DNA from: an uncultured Collinsella sp.
Lineage (GTDB): Bacteria; Actinomycetota; Coriobacteriia; Coriobacteriales; Coriobacteriaceae
Length of the DNA stretch: 8,968 nucleotides
Direction of reading: 5' to 3'
NCBI GenBank assembly: GCA_958453575.1
Contig: CAUDYH010000033.1
Coordinates: forward strand, 1-8,968
The notes under the pieces are model-generated. The model had not been told where the DNA came from. It worked only from the letters and a program-made list of their open reading frames with translations, and did no database searches. Shown here in pieces: positions 1 to 6,597 of the stretch. How positions within the stretch are numbered: position 1 is the first letter of the stretch; the number at the start of each line of letters is the position of its first letter. The translations under genes were made by a program, and so were the position numbers.

Positions 1-530
1 TAAACGGGCAGGTTGGCACCTCACATCAGTTCTTCCTGCATATGCTGGTCGATTGGTTTGAGCGCGCCGGTAGGGGGCATTTCACTGGCGAGGAAGCGTT
101 GGCCCGTTGGGACGAGTGGGCGCATAAGCGCCCGCGCGACTATCAGGCTTTGATCAACCCGGGTGCCGTTGATACGATTCGAGAGCTGCCGCGCCGTGGC
201 GTCCGTGTGGCGCTGGCGAGTTCGTCTCCCATGGTCAGCATCGAAGAGGTGCTCCATGCATGCGGACTGTCGGACGCCTTTGAGTACGTGGTGAGCGGCG
301 AGCAGTTTAAGGAGAGTAAGCCCGAGCCCGACATCTACCTGCATGCGCTGGACCTGCTGGGGCTGCCCGCGAATCGCTGCTGCTGCGTTGAGGATTCCGT
401 TCCGGGCATTACCGCTGGTAAGCGAGCCGGCCTGACGGTGATTGCCAAGCGCGAGGAGCGCTTTGGATTTAGCCAAGATGCTGCGGATAAGATTATCGAC
501 CAGCTGCCGGAACTGCTTGAGCTTTCTTAG
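1..530 (+). CDS. HAD-superfamily phosphatase/phosphomutase, 5'-truncated
   Basis: This is the C-terminal part of a HAD-like hydrolase of the beta-phosphoglucomutase/YniC type, probably a cytosolic sugar-phosphate phosphatase or mutase. The frame is open from base 3 with no stop before the ATG at 42. That ATG has no ribosome binding site, so the gene starts outside the window and its N-terminal DxD nucleophile motif is not visible. Three later HAD motifs are visible: motif II (ALASSS, about 213-230), the motif III lysine in KESKPEPD (about 309-332) and the motif IV acidic pair in VEDSVPGI (Glu codon 390-392, Asp codon 393-395). The protein ends in a hydrophilic helix (PELLELS). It stops 150 bases before the GntR gene, with a weak terminator between them, so it is probably not part of the sugar-amine operon. 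The substrate cannot be read from the sequence. The family call is firm and the function is not. Confidence 0.88.
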   Translation, partial: NGQVGTSHQFFLHMLVDWFERAGRGHFTGEEALARWDEWAHKRPRDYQALINPGAVDTIRELPRRGVRVALASSSPMVSIEEVLHACGLSDAFEYVVSGEQFKESKPEPDIYLHALDLLGLPANRCCCVEDSVPGITAGKRAGLTVIAKREERFGFSQDAADKIIDQLPELLELS

Positions 531-553
531 GAGCGCGGTAGTTGCGCGTTTTT
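531..553 (+). terminator. Weak intrinsic terminator after the HAD gene
   Basis: A short stem forms from CGCG (534-537) and CGCG (545-548) around a 7-base loop. Weaker A-T and G-T pairs extend it at the base, and it merges into a run of five T (549-553). It starts directly after the HAD stop codon. The stem is short, so termination may be partial. Confidence 0.45.
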
Positions 554-581
554 CGGGTCTGATGAGTAAATAGCCGACATT

Positions 582-610
582 TTGGTGCGACACCTAGCAT
601 ACTTTAAGCT
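582..610 (+). promoter_or_regulatory. Possible promoter of the GntR gene
   Basis: TTGGTG (582-587) and TAAGCT (605-610) are 17 bases apart, the usual -35/-10 spacing, and lie about 70 bases before the GntR start. The -10 box matches the TATAAT consensus at only three positions, so this is a weak call. A promoter is expected somewhere in 554-670 because the upstream gene appears to be terminated. Confidence 0.25.
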
Positions 611-648
611 AATGCGGGCTTAAGGACTTGTTGAATGCCCCTAAGTCC
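604..648 (+). repeat. Two short inverted repeats before the GntR gene
   Basis: TTAAGC (604-609) and GCTTAA (618-623) form a 6-bp inverted repeat with an 8-base spacer. Right after it, GGACTT (624-629) and AAGTCC (643-648) form another with a 13-base spacer. They overlap and follow the possible promoter, where an autoregulatory operator could sit. They do not resemble the repeats found before the permease gene. Chance occurrence is possible for arms this short. Confidence 0.3.
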
Positions 649-680
649 GTTTTAGGCTTAATTGTGCTTGGAGAGGGTAT

Positions 681-1424
681 ATGCCACCGACTGAAGGGCT
701 AACTGACGGTAAAGCAGCGATACCGCTGTACCAACAGGTTATCGATATCATCAAAAACGAAATCAACTCCGGTGCCTACAAGGCAGGTGCGCGGATACCC
801 AACGAATTCGAATTGGCTGAGAGCTATAAAGTTGGCCGCGTTACCGTGCGACGCGCTATTGAGGAGCTCGTCCAACAGGGCTATCTAACGAAGCGACAGG
901 GGAAAGGCACGTTTGTCAATGCCCCCAAGCTCAAGCGCAAGATTCGCCAGAAGGATGACGTCCAGAGTTTTTCGGACGCATGCCGCGTTAACGGAATGGA
1001 ACCGGGGGCGCGTGTCATTTCGAGAAAGATGCTGCCGGCGGATTCCACCGAAGCACAGTTCTTTGGTGTTCCCGTTGGAACTGACTTGATCTGCGTTGAG
1101 CGCGTGCGTACTGCCGATGGCGTCCCTGTCATGCTCGAGAACAACATATATGTTTACGAGGACAACGCCTATCTATCAACGGCACCTCTATCTAACCAAT
1201 CCATTTTTGAGTTCGTGCGCAACCTGACGGGCCGCACGCCCGCGTTTACCGACCCATGCACGCTTGAGATCGCGTGTGCGTCGCCCGAGGTCGCTCGGTT
1301 GTTGGCAGTTCCCGTTGGCGAACCCTTGTTTTATATGGAAGCCTTCTTTTTCGATGAGCAGCGGCGGCCGTTTATCATCGGTCGTCAGCGGATCGTTGGG
1401 TCTCGCTACGTTTTTGACATCTAG
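681..1424 (+). CDS. GntR-family transcriptional regulator with UTRA domain
   Basis: This 247-residue DNA-binding regulator is probably the local repressor of the downstream sugar-amine operon, released by a phosphorylated sugar intermediate. Residues about 14-80 form the GntR winged helix-turn-helix: IPLYQQVIDIIK, then the recognition helix around VGRVTVRRAIEEL (51-63), then the wing QGKGTFV. Residues about 95-245 form a UTRA ligand-binding domain, with the typical VERVRTADGVPVMLENN segment and a C-terminal FIIGRQRIVGSRYVF strand. The length matches the family (about 240). The ATG at 681 is preceded by GGAGAGGG (670-677). The fructoselysine regulator FrlR of E. coli is also GntR/UTRA, which fits the neighbours, but this does not prove orthology. 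The gene has its own terminator, so it is transcribed separately from the operon that starts 218 bases downstream. Confidence 0.92.
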   Translation: MPPTEGLTDGKAAIPLYQQVIDIIKNEINSGAYKAGARIPNEFELAESYKVGRVTVRRAIEELVQQGYLTKRQGKGTFVNAPKLKRKIRQKDDVQSFSDACRVNGMEPGARVISRKMLPADSTEAQFFGVPVGTDLICVERVRTADGVPVMLENNIYVYEDNAYLSTAPLSNQSIFEFVRNLTGRTPAFTDPCTLEIACASPEVARLLAVPVGEPLFYMEAFFFDEQRRPFIIGRQRIVGSRYVFDI

Positions 1425-1437
1425 GACATTGCGTATG

Positions 1438-1470
1438 AAAGCGCCCGGTGGATCATCTCACCGGGCGTTT
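1438..1470 (+). terminator. Intrinsic terminator of the GntR gene
   Basis: CGCCCGGTG (1442-1450) pairs perfectly with CACCGGGCG (1459-1467) around an 8-base loop. A G-T pair and two A-T pairs extend the stem into AAAG/TTT at its base. It begins 13 bases after the GntR stop. The T run is only three bases, but the stem is GC-rich. This separates the regulator from the permease operon. Confidence 0.8.
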
Positions 1471-1534
1471 CCATACCGTTCACGGCGCAAACGCAACCGT
1501 TCAACCGCGTTGCGGCAATCAGTTTGAAATTATC

Positions 1535-1563
1535 TTGATGGCGAGAAAAGCTGCTGGTAACCT
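1535..1563 (+). promoter_or_regulatory. Likely promoter of the permease-epimerase-deglycase operon
   Basis: TTGATG (1535-1540) fits a -35 box. After 17 bases comes TAACCT (1558-1563) as -10 box, preceded by TG at 1555-1556 (extended -10, TGnTAnnnT). Transcription would start near 1570, inside the repeats described next and about 70 bases before the permease start codon. A second, poorly spaced -10 candidate is TATAGA (1563-1568). This is the only terminator-free gap before the first operon gene, which supports a promoter here. The exact boxes are an inference. Confidence 0.45.
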
Positions 1564-1600
1564 ATAGAACGTCATAGAACGTTTGCCTTGTGCAAACGTT
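1564..1600 (+). promoter_or_regulatory. Probable operator: phased direct repeat plus perfect palindrome
   Basis: ATAGAACGT occurs twice, at 1564-1572 and 1574-1582, with a period of 10 bases (about one helical turn). The second copy runs into a perfect inverted repeat: AACGTTTGC (1578-1586), five-base spacer CTTGT, GCAAACGTT (1592-1600). The core AACGT(T) thus appears three times in 33 bases. The position, at or just past the predicted transcription start and before the permease ribosome binding site, suits repressor binding. The GntR/UTRA protein upstream is the obvious candidate, but a LacI-type protein or a leader hairpin cannot be excluded. The site does not match the common GntR GTnTAnAC pattern. 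Confidence 0.5.
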
Positions 1601-1642
1601 GAAGCGAGATGCGATGCAGTCTCGAGTTCTTTGGAGGTATCT

Positions 1643-3106
1643 ATGTCAGATACGAAGGCGAAGAAGACAAACAGACGTTTTAAGTTCAAATTACCGCATG
1701 TCTATACGATCATGTTCTTGCTGATCGTTGTCTTTGCGGTCTTGACTTGGATCGTTCCCTCTGGTCAGTATCAGCGCAAGACGATTTCGACAGCGGCGGG
1801 CGAGCGTGAAGTCGCCGTTGCTGGAACCTATGAACAGGTCGATAAGAACTACACCGATTCCGAGACCGGCGAGACCATCAATCTGGGGCAGGATATCTTC
1901 GCGGTCCTGCAAGCGCCCACTAAGGGCATCCAGGAGGCTGCCGACGTCGTTGCGTTCGTCTTATTGATTGGCGGGTCGTTCGCAATCATCACCAAGACCA
2001 ACGCTTTGAATGCCGGCATGAGCCGCGTGATTAAAAAGCTCAAGAACAAGGACATCCTCATCATTCCCATCACGATGACGTTGCTGTCCATTTGCGGCAC
2101 CACGTTTGGTATGTCTGAGGAAGCCCTGCCGTTCTATGCCATCTTCATTCCCATCATGATGGGTATCGGTTATGACTCGATGACGGCATTCATCATCTGC
2201 TTCCTTGGTCCTAACCTGGGATATTGCGCTTCGACCATCGATCCGTTTAATGTTTTGATCGCCCAGGGCATCATTGGCATCGAGGGCAATCCGCAACTGT
2301 GGCTGCGCGCCGTTTCTTGGGTCATCTTCACTGCCGTCGGTATCGCATGGGCCATGCGCTACGCCATGCGCGTCAAGAAAAACCCCGAGTCGTCCATTAC
2401 GTACGAGGACGATAAGCTCAAGCGTATCGAGTTTTCCGTGACCGATGCCTCCATCGAGGAAGAGTTCACTACCCGTCAGAAGCTCGTGCTTATCGATTTT
2501 GCTTGCGGTATGGGCATTATCGTCTGGGGTCTTGTTACCCAGGGTTGGTACATGAATGAGATTTCCGCCGTGTTCCTTGGCATGGGCTTGCTTGCCGGTA
2601 TCCTGGGCGGTCTTGACCAGCAGACGATTGCTGAGGAGTTCGTTAAAGGTCTCGCCGACTTTGCGTACGCCGCCATCGTTATCGGTATCGCTCGCGGTAT
2701 TCTGGTCATCGCCGAGGGCGGCATGATCATCGACACCATCCTCCAGGCGCTCGCTACTGCGCTCGCCGGTGCGCCCGCCGCCGTCTACACCACGTTTATG
2801 TATATCGTCCTTGGCCTGCTCTCTTTGCTGGTTCCCTCGAGTTCTGGCCTGGCGGCACTCACCATGCCCGTTATGGGCCCCCTGACCGAGCTCATGGGCC
2901 TCAATCCCGAGGCGGCCGTTTCCGCGCTCCAGTTTGCCAACCAGACCATCAACACCATCAGTCCCGTGGCGGGCATGACGGTTGCCGGCCTTGGCGTGGC
3001 TAAGATTTCGTTTGGCCAATGGTGGAAGACCATTTGGAAGTTCTTCATCTTCATGGTCGTCTTTGGCCTGATCGTAACGGCAATTTCTGGCATGCTTCCG
3101 GCGTAG
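1643..3106 (+). CDS. YfcC/DcuC-superfamily membrane permease
   Basis: This 487-residue polytopic membrane transporter belongs to the YfcC-like branch of the C4-dicarboxylate/basic amino acid carriers (PF03606 type). It is the probable importer for the operon's substrate. The N terminus is short, basic and cytosolic (KAKKTNRRFKFKLPH). About 11 hydrophobic segments follow: roughly 19-39, 98-117, 137-153, 160-178, 179-198, 222-243, 281-299, 305-323, 335-357, 381-403 and 462-484. Family-type signatures are GTTFGMSEEALPFYAIF (152-168) and VPSSSGLAALTMPVMG (397-412). A hydrophilic, probably external loop lies at about 41-95. The start is ATG 1643, because GGAGG (1633-1637) sits 5 bases before it. 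A longer frame from a TTG at 1583 would cover the palindrome and lacks a ribosome binding site. YfcC members are usually linked to amino acids or dicarboxylates. Here the neighbours suggest a glycated amino acid, as recalled for the DcuC-like FraA of the Salmonella fructose-asparagine locus. The substrate is inferred. Confidence 0.9.
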   Translation: MSDTKAKKTNRRFKFKLPHVYTIMFLLIVVFAVLTWIVPSGQYQRKTISTAAGEREVAVAGTYEQVDKNYTDSETGETINLGQDIFAVLQAPTKGIQEAADVVAFVLLIGGSFAIITKTNALNAGMSRVIKKLKNKDILIIPITMTLLSICGTTFGMSEEALPFYAIFIPIMMGIGYDSMTAFIICFLGPNLGYCASTIDPFNVLIAQGIIGIEGNPQLWLRAVSWVIFTAVGIAWAMRYAMRVKKNPESSITYEDDKLKRIEFSVTDASIEEEFTTRQKLVLIDFACGMGIIVWGLVTQGWYMNEISAVFLGMGLLAGILGGLDQQTIAEEFVKGLADFAYAAIVIGIARGILVIAEGGMIIDTILQALATALAGAPAAVYTTFMYIVLGLLSLLVPSSSGLAALTMPVMGPLTELMGLNPEAAVSALQFANQTINTISPVAGMTVAGLGVAKISFGQWWKTIWKFFIFMVVFGLIVTAISGMLPA

Positions 3107-3115
3107 GTGGTTGTG

Positions 3116-4699
3116 ATGTCTGATCGTTTGACGGTCCTGACGTCTAAGAGCGTCTTTACCGGTACGGGGGACCTGCCGTTTGAAGGTTTCGTAGCGGTCC
3201 GTGGCAATCGAATTGAGGCTGTTGGCACCAAGTGTGAGCTAGCTTCGTATTTGACCCAGGCGGACGAGGTAGTTGACCTGGGCGACCGCACCGTCATGCC
3301 TGGCCTGATCGATGTGCATACCTTCTATACAGGCTGGGCGCTGCGGACGTTGGGGCCTGATCTGTCCGGCATCGCTGATGCCAAAGAGGCCGTGTCGCTC
3401 TTGCGTGCATGGAAAGAAGATCATCCGGATTGCGCGGCGGCTTTTGGCCACAACCTACCCGAAACGTTGGCATCGGATGCCGAGAACGCAAATACGGCGG
3501 CTGTGTTTGACGATTGTTTTGGCGATATCCCTGTCGTCTGCTTTACACCGGGTGCGGAGACCTGCGTTCTCAATGCTGCCGCCAGTGCGCGATACGGCTT
3601 CACACCCCAGGCGTGCTATGCCGAGAAGATCTGGCGCATGATGAGCGATTTCCTCGCGCTGCCCGAGGTACGTGCGGGGTATTCGGACTACATGAGCATG
3701 CTTAACGAGCGCGGCGTTACCGCCATCAAGGAGATGGCGTTTGATGACTACTACGGTTTTGCCGACGAAATGGCTCGCCGTGAAGAATCTGGTGAGCTGA
3801 CGGTTCGCGTCTCTATGATGTCGCAGCCGGTGGGTGCCGGTGCAAATCTGTCGTATGCTCGCGAGGCACGAGAGCGCTTTCGGGGACCGTTCGTTCGTTT
3901 TTCTGGCTTCAACCGTATGACCGATCGCGGCGTATGGGCGGGGCTTGCCGAGATGATTGACCCCTATGAGGACACGGCCGATGCGGGAGCTGCCGGCAAG
4001 ACGGTTGTCGAGGAGCCCGAGTGGGATCTGATTGAGAACGAGCTGCGCGCAATTGATGCTGACGGCTTCCGATATTCCTTGCATTGCCAGGGCGATGGCG
4101 CCGTTCGTCGCACCGTGGCGCTCTATGCCTCGCTGCCTCGAGACGAGCATGGACGGTTGCTTCGCCGCCATGCGATTACCGATCTCGAGAACTCTGATCC
4201 GACCGATCTTGTCGAGTTTGGCAAGTTAGGTGGAATTTGCGAGGTCTATCCGCAGATTTTGACGCTGGACCGGCGCGAGGATTGCCTGTCGATGATGCGT
4301 CGACAAATTGGCGAGACGCGACTTTTGCACAGCTGGAATCGCCGCGGCATGGAAGATTCCGGATGCACGGTGTGCTGTGGTACGGATTTGCCACTGCTGA
4401 TTCCGAGCCTGGGCGAGTCAATCTACAGCGCGTGCGGTGGATACTTCGACGATGGGCTGCCCGTGAATGAGGCCAACGCGCTGACGCTTGTCGAGCTCTT
4501 GCGTGCTTGGACTGCCGGGGGCGCGTACGATCTGATGCGCGAAGACGAACTGGGTACGCTTGAGGTCGGCAAGCTTGCCGATATCTGCGTGCTCGATCGG
4601 GATGTGTTCGACCTCGATTATCGCGACGCACGCGATCTTTCGGTTGATATGACGATGTCGGACGGACAAATCGTGTTCGATCGAAATAAGGAGGCATAA
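3116..4699 (+). CDS. YtcJ-like amidohydrolase (amidohydrolase family 3) with altered metal motifs
   Basis: This 527-residue cytosolic protein has an amidohydrolase fold. An N-terminal beta-sandwich piece (about 1-60) leads to MPGLIDVHTF (61-70), then the TIM barrel, then the C-terminal family signature LGTLEVGKLADICVLDRD. Members usually hydrolyse amide or N-acyl bonds with one or two metal ions. Retained ligand-like residues are His68, His323 (HCQGDGAV) and Asp424 (GTDLPL), and Lys205 (VTAIKEM) could be a bridging lysine. Two expected histidines are missing: the usual HxH reads H68-T-F70, and the usual RHxIEH reads RHAITD, giving Asp356. It may therefore bind metal differently or lack hydrolase activity. 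The start ATG 3116 has AGGTGG (3105-3110) five bases before it; GTG 3107 is the alternative. It begins 9 bases after the permease and ends 1 base before the epimerase, so it is clearly co-transcribed. A role in unmasking an acylated or amide-linked glycated amino acid is inference. Confidence 0.85.
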   Translation: MSDRLTVLTSKSVFTGTGDLPFEGFVAVRGNRIEAVGTKCELASYLTQADEVVDLGDRTVMPGLIDVHTFYTGWALRTLGPDLSGIADAKEAVSLLRAWKEDHPDCAAAFGHNLPETLASDAENANTAAVFDDCFGDIPVVCFTPGAETCVLNAAASARYGFTPQACYAEKIWRMMSDFLALPEVRAGYSDYMSMLNERGVTAIKEMAFDDYYGFADEMARREESGELTVRVSMMSQPVGAGANLSYAREARERFRGPFVRFSGFNRMTDRGVWAGLAEMIDPYEDTADAGAAGKTVVEEPEWDLIENELRAIDADGFRYSLHCQGDGAVRRTVALYASLPRDEHGRLLRRHAITDLENSDPTDLVEFGKLGGICEVYPQILTLDRREDCLSMMRRQIGETRLLHSWNRRGMEDSGCTVCCGTDLPLLIPSLGESIYSACGGYFDDGLPVNEANALTLVELLRAWTAGGAYDLMREDELGTLEVGKLADICVLDRDVFDLDYRDARDLSVDMTMSDGQIVFDRNKEA

Positions 4700-4700
4700 G

Positions 4701-5552
4701 ATGTCTGAATCCAAACCGACGCTGCGCCGCGAACAGATTGCGGGCATGAATATCCACTACATCATGTGGTCGCTCGATTACTTCCTTGATGTGCAGCAGC
4801 GTTTGGGCTTTGAGTCCATTGAGCTGTGGTGTGCGGAGCCGCATGTGACGCTCGACCACACGGGCTACTTTGAGGCTGAGGTCCTGGCGAAAAAGGCTGC
4901 AGACCGTGGGCTTAGGTATCGTACTCTGTGCCCCGAGAATGTTGTCTATCCTTGGCAGTACTGCGCACGCAAACCGCTGCATGAACAGCGCAGCCTGGCG
5001 TACTTTAAGCACGGCATTGAGCTTGCCGAGGTACTTGGGTGCGACCGTATGTCCGTCAACTCGGGCTGGGGCGACTGGGACGAGGACCGCGAGGAAGCCT
5101 GGAAGCGCAGCCGCGAGCACTTGTCCATTCTGGCGGAGTATGCCGGTGAGCACGGTCTGGTGCTTACGATGGAAAGCCTGCGTCCCGAGGAGAGCAACCT
5201 TGTAACGACGGTTTCCGATGCGAAGCGCATGATTGACGAGGTCGCGAGCCCGTACTTACAGCCCATGGTTGATACAACCGCGATGGGCGTTGCGGGCGAG
5301 ACGCTCGAGGACTGGTTTGCCGCCTTTGGTGATGGGGCAATTCACGAGATGCACTTTATCGACGGTGACCCGTATGGCCATCTGGTGTGGGGCGATGGCA
5401 AGCACGATATGGACGCCTTCGTCGCTACGCTTAATGCCCATGGTTTCGATGGCATGCTGGGCCAGGAAATCACGGACGGGCGTTACTACGATGACCCGGC
5501 GGCGGCAGATGCCAAGAACATGGCCGCATTCGAGAAATATCTGATTGACTAA
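4701..5552 (+). CDS. frlC: FrlC-like sugar epimerase (AP endonuclease 2 / xylose isomerase-like TIM barrel)
   Basis: This 283-residue cytosolic TIM-barrel enzyme probably interconverts C3 epimers of a ketose-amine, as E. coli FrlC does for psicoselysine and fructoselysine. The expected metal ligands are all present: Glu158 (TMESL), Asp191 (MVDTT), His218 (EMHFID) and Glu256 (GQEI). Their spacing is close to that of D-tagatose 3-epimerase (152/185/211/246, recalled). FrlC-like wording includes GFESIELWCAEPH, CPENVVYP, RPEESNLV and the W-GDGKHDMDAF stretch. The histidine that follows the Asp ligand in tagatose epimerase (DxxH) is Ala194 here (DTTA), so the sugar pocket differs. AAGGAGG (4688-4694), inside the end of the preceding gene, is 6 bases before ATG 4701. 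The 1-base gap to the amidohydrolase suggests coupled translation. Family certain; the FrlC assignment is good but rests on recalled sequence and context. Confidence 0.82.
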   Translation: MSESKPTLRREQIAGMNIHYIMWSLDYFLDVQQRLGFESIELWCAEPHVTLDHTGYFEAEVLAKKAADRGLRYRTLCPENVVYPWQYCARKPLHEQRSLAYFKHGIELAEVLGCDRMSVNSGWGDWDEDREEAWKRSREHLSILAEYAGEHGLVLTMESLRPEESNLVTTVSDAKRMIDEVASPYLQPMVDTTAMGVAGETLEDWFAAFGDGAIHEMHFIDGDPYGHLVWGDGKHDMDAFVATLNAHGFDGMLGQEITDGRYYDDPAAADAKNMAAFEKYLID

Positions 5553-5614
5553 ACCAACTATCGGCCACGCAGCCAACGTCATTGATTGCGGACCAAACAA
5601 GAAAGGAACTGGAT

Positions 5615-6583
5615 ATGAACGCACACGATCTGATCAAAGAGGCAATTGCCGAGAAGGGCAAGTTCGACAGCGTCTACTGGATTGCTTGCGGTGGCTCCAT
5701 GATCGATTTGATCCCGGCTCATGAGCTTCTGCAGCGCGAGGCAACCACCTTCACTTCGTATATCTATACGGCTCGCGAGTTTGATATCATGCGCCCGCGC
5801 CGCTTGGGTGAGAAATCCCTGGTCATTGCTTGCAGCCACAGTGGCAACACCCCCGAGGTCGTCGAGGGCTGTGAGATTGCCCTTGCTGCCGGCGCTACGG
5901 TGATCGCCCAGACCGACAACGCTGGATCCAAGATTGACTCCGGCAAGTGGACCACGTGGGTCTACCCGTGGGGCGAGGGCGTGCCGCAGGCCGAGGTCCC
6001 CGCTGGCATTTCGCTGTCGCTTGCGGCCGAGCTGCTCGATCAGCAGGAGGGCTACGCCGATCTTGCCGATATGTATGCCGGTATCGCCGAGATGGATAAG
6101 ATTCTTCCCCCGGCACGTGAGAAGGTAAATGCCGAGCTAGGCGATCGTTTTGCCAAGCTTTGCCAGGAGCACGAGTTCTTCTACATTCTGGGCAGCGGTC
6201 CCAACTTTAGCCAGACCTACGGTTTCGCTATCTGCTCTCTTATGGAGATGCAGTGGCAGCACTGCAGCTACATCCACTCTGCCGAGTACTTCCACGGCCC
6301 CTTCGAGGCTACTCAGGATGGCGTTTTTTACTTCCTGCAGATGGGCTCCAGCGAGTGCCGTGCCATGGACGAGCGCGCCCTTGCGTTCCTTAAGACGCAT
6401 ACCGATACGCTGATGGTGCTCGATGCCAAGGAGTACGGTATGGAAGCCGTGCCGGCGAGCGTCCGTGCCTATCTGGACCCGGTGCTGTTCTACGCCATGA
6501 ACTGCGAGCTGCGTGCTGCACGCGGCAAGGTGTTTGATCACGATCCCGATTTCCGTCGCTATATGGGTGTTGTCGAGTACTAG
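5615..6583 (+). CDS. frlB: FrlB-like SIS-domain fructosamine-6-phosphate deglycase
   Basis: This 322-residue cytosolic enzyme likely splits a 6-phosphofructosyl-amino acid (fructoselysine 6-phosphate in E. coli) into glucose 6-phosphate and the free amino acid. It has two SIS domains. The first contains SVYWIACGGS and the phosphosugar loop ACSHSGNTPE. The second contains FYILGSGPN and ends in the family tail DHDPDFRRYMGVVEY, which strongly matches the E. coli FrlB C terminus (recalled). Glu211 (LMEMQW) and His227 (YFHGP) are 16 residues apart, the spacing of the catalytic Glu/His pair recalled for the FraB/FrlB deglycases. It is slightly shorter than E. coli FrlB (about 340) at the N terminus. 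The start ATG 5615 has AAAGGAA (5602-5608) six bases upstream; an upstream in-frame TTG (5582) has none. A 62-base gap separates it from the epimerase and shows no clear signal. An isomerase or a deglycase for another glycated amino acid is possible. Confidence 0.88.
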   Translation: MNAHDLIKEAIAEKGKFDSVYWIACGGSMIDLIPAHELLQREATTFTSYIYTAREFDIMRPRRLGEKSLVIACSHSGNTPEVVEGCEIALAAGATVIAQTDNAGSKIDSGKWTTWVYPWGEGVPQAEVPAGISLSLAAELLDQQEGYADLADMYAGIAEMDKILPPAREKVNAELGDRFAKLCQEHEFFYILGSGPNFSQTYGFAICSLMEMQWQHCSYIHSAEYFHGPFEATQDGVFYFLQMGSSECRAMDERALAFLKTHTDTLMVLDAKEYGMEAVPASVRAYLDPVLFYAMNCELRAARGKVFDHDPDFRRYMGVVEY

Positions 6584-6597
6584 AAGGGGCAAAGGCC

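Noticed and set aside
42..44. ATG 42 as true start of the HAD gene
   Set aside because: The frame is open to the window edge with protein-like sequence before it, no ribosome binding site is present, and the HAD nucleophile motif would be missing.
1583..1642. TTG-initiated N-terminal extension of the permease
   Set aside because: It would translate through the palindrome, lacks a ribosome binding site, and gives a Cys-rich extension unlike the family. ATG 1643 has a GGAGG at correct spacing.
1961..3019. 352-residue open frame on the minus strand opposite the permease
   Set aside because: It is a codon-bias shadow of a clear membrane protein. The product is low-complexity, His/Asp/Gly-rich, has no recognisable domain and no ribosome binding site.
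3107..3115. GTG start for the amidohydrolase, directly after the permease stop
   Set aside because: The AGGTGG at 3105-3110 would overlap that start, whereas it is correctly spaced for ATG 3116.
4176..5153. 325-residue minus-strand frame spanning the amidohydrolase-epimerase junction
   Set aside because: It crosses two well-supported + strand genes, and its product is Arg/Pro-rich without any motif, typical of antisense shadows in GC-rich DNA.
5553..5614. 62-base gap between epimerase and deglycase checked for a promoter or terminator
   Set aside because: No convincing -35/-10 pair or stem with T run was seen, so it is treated as an ordinary intra-operon spacer.
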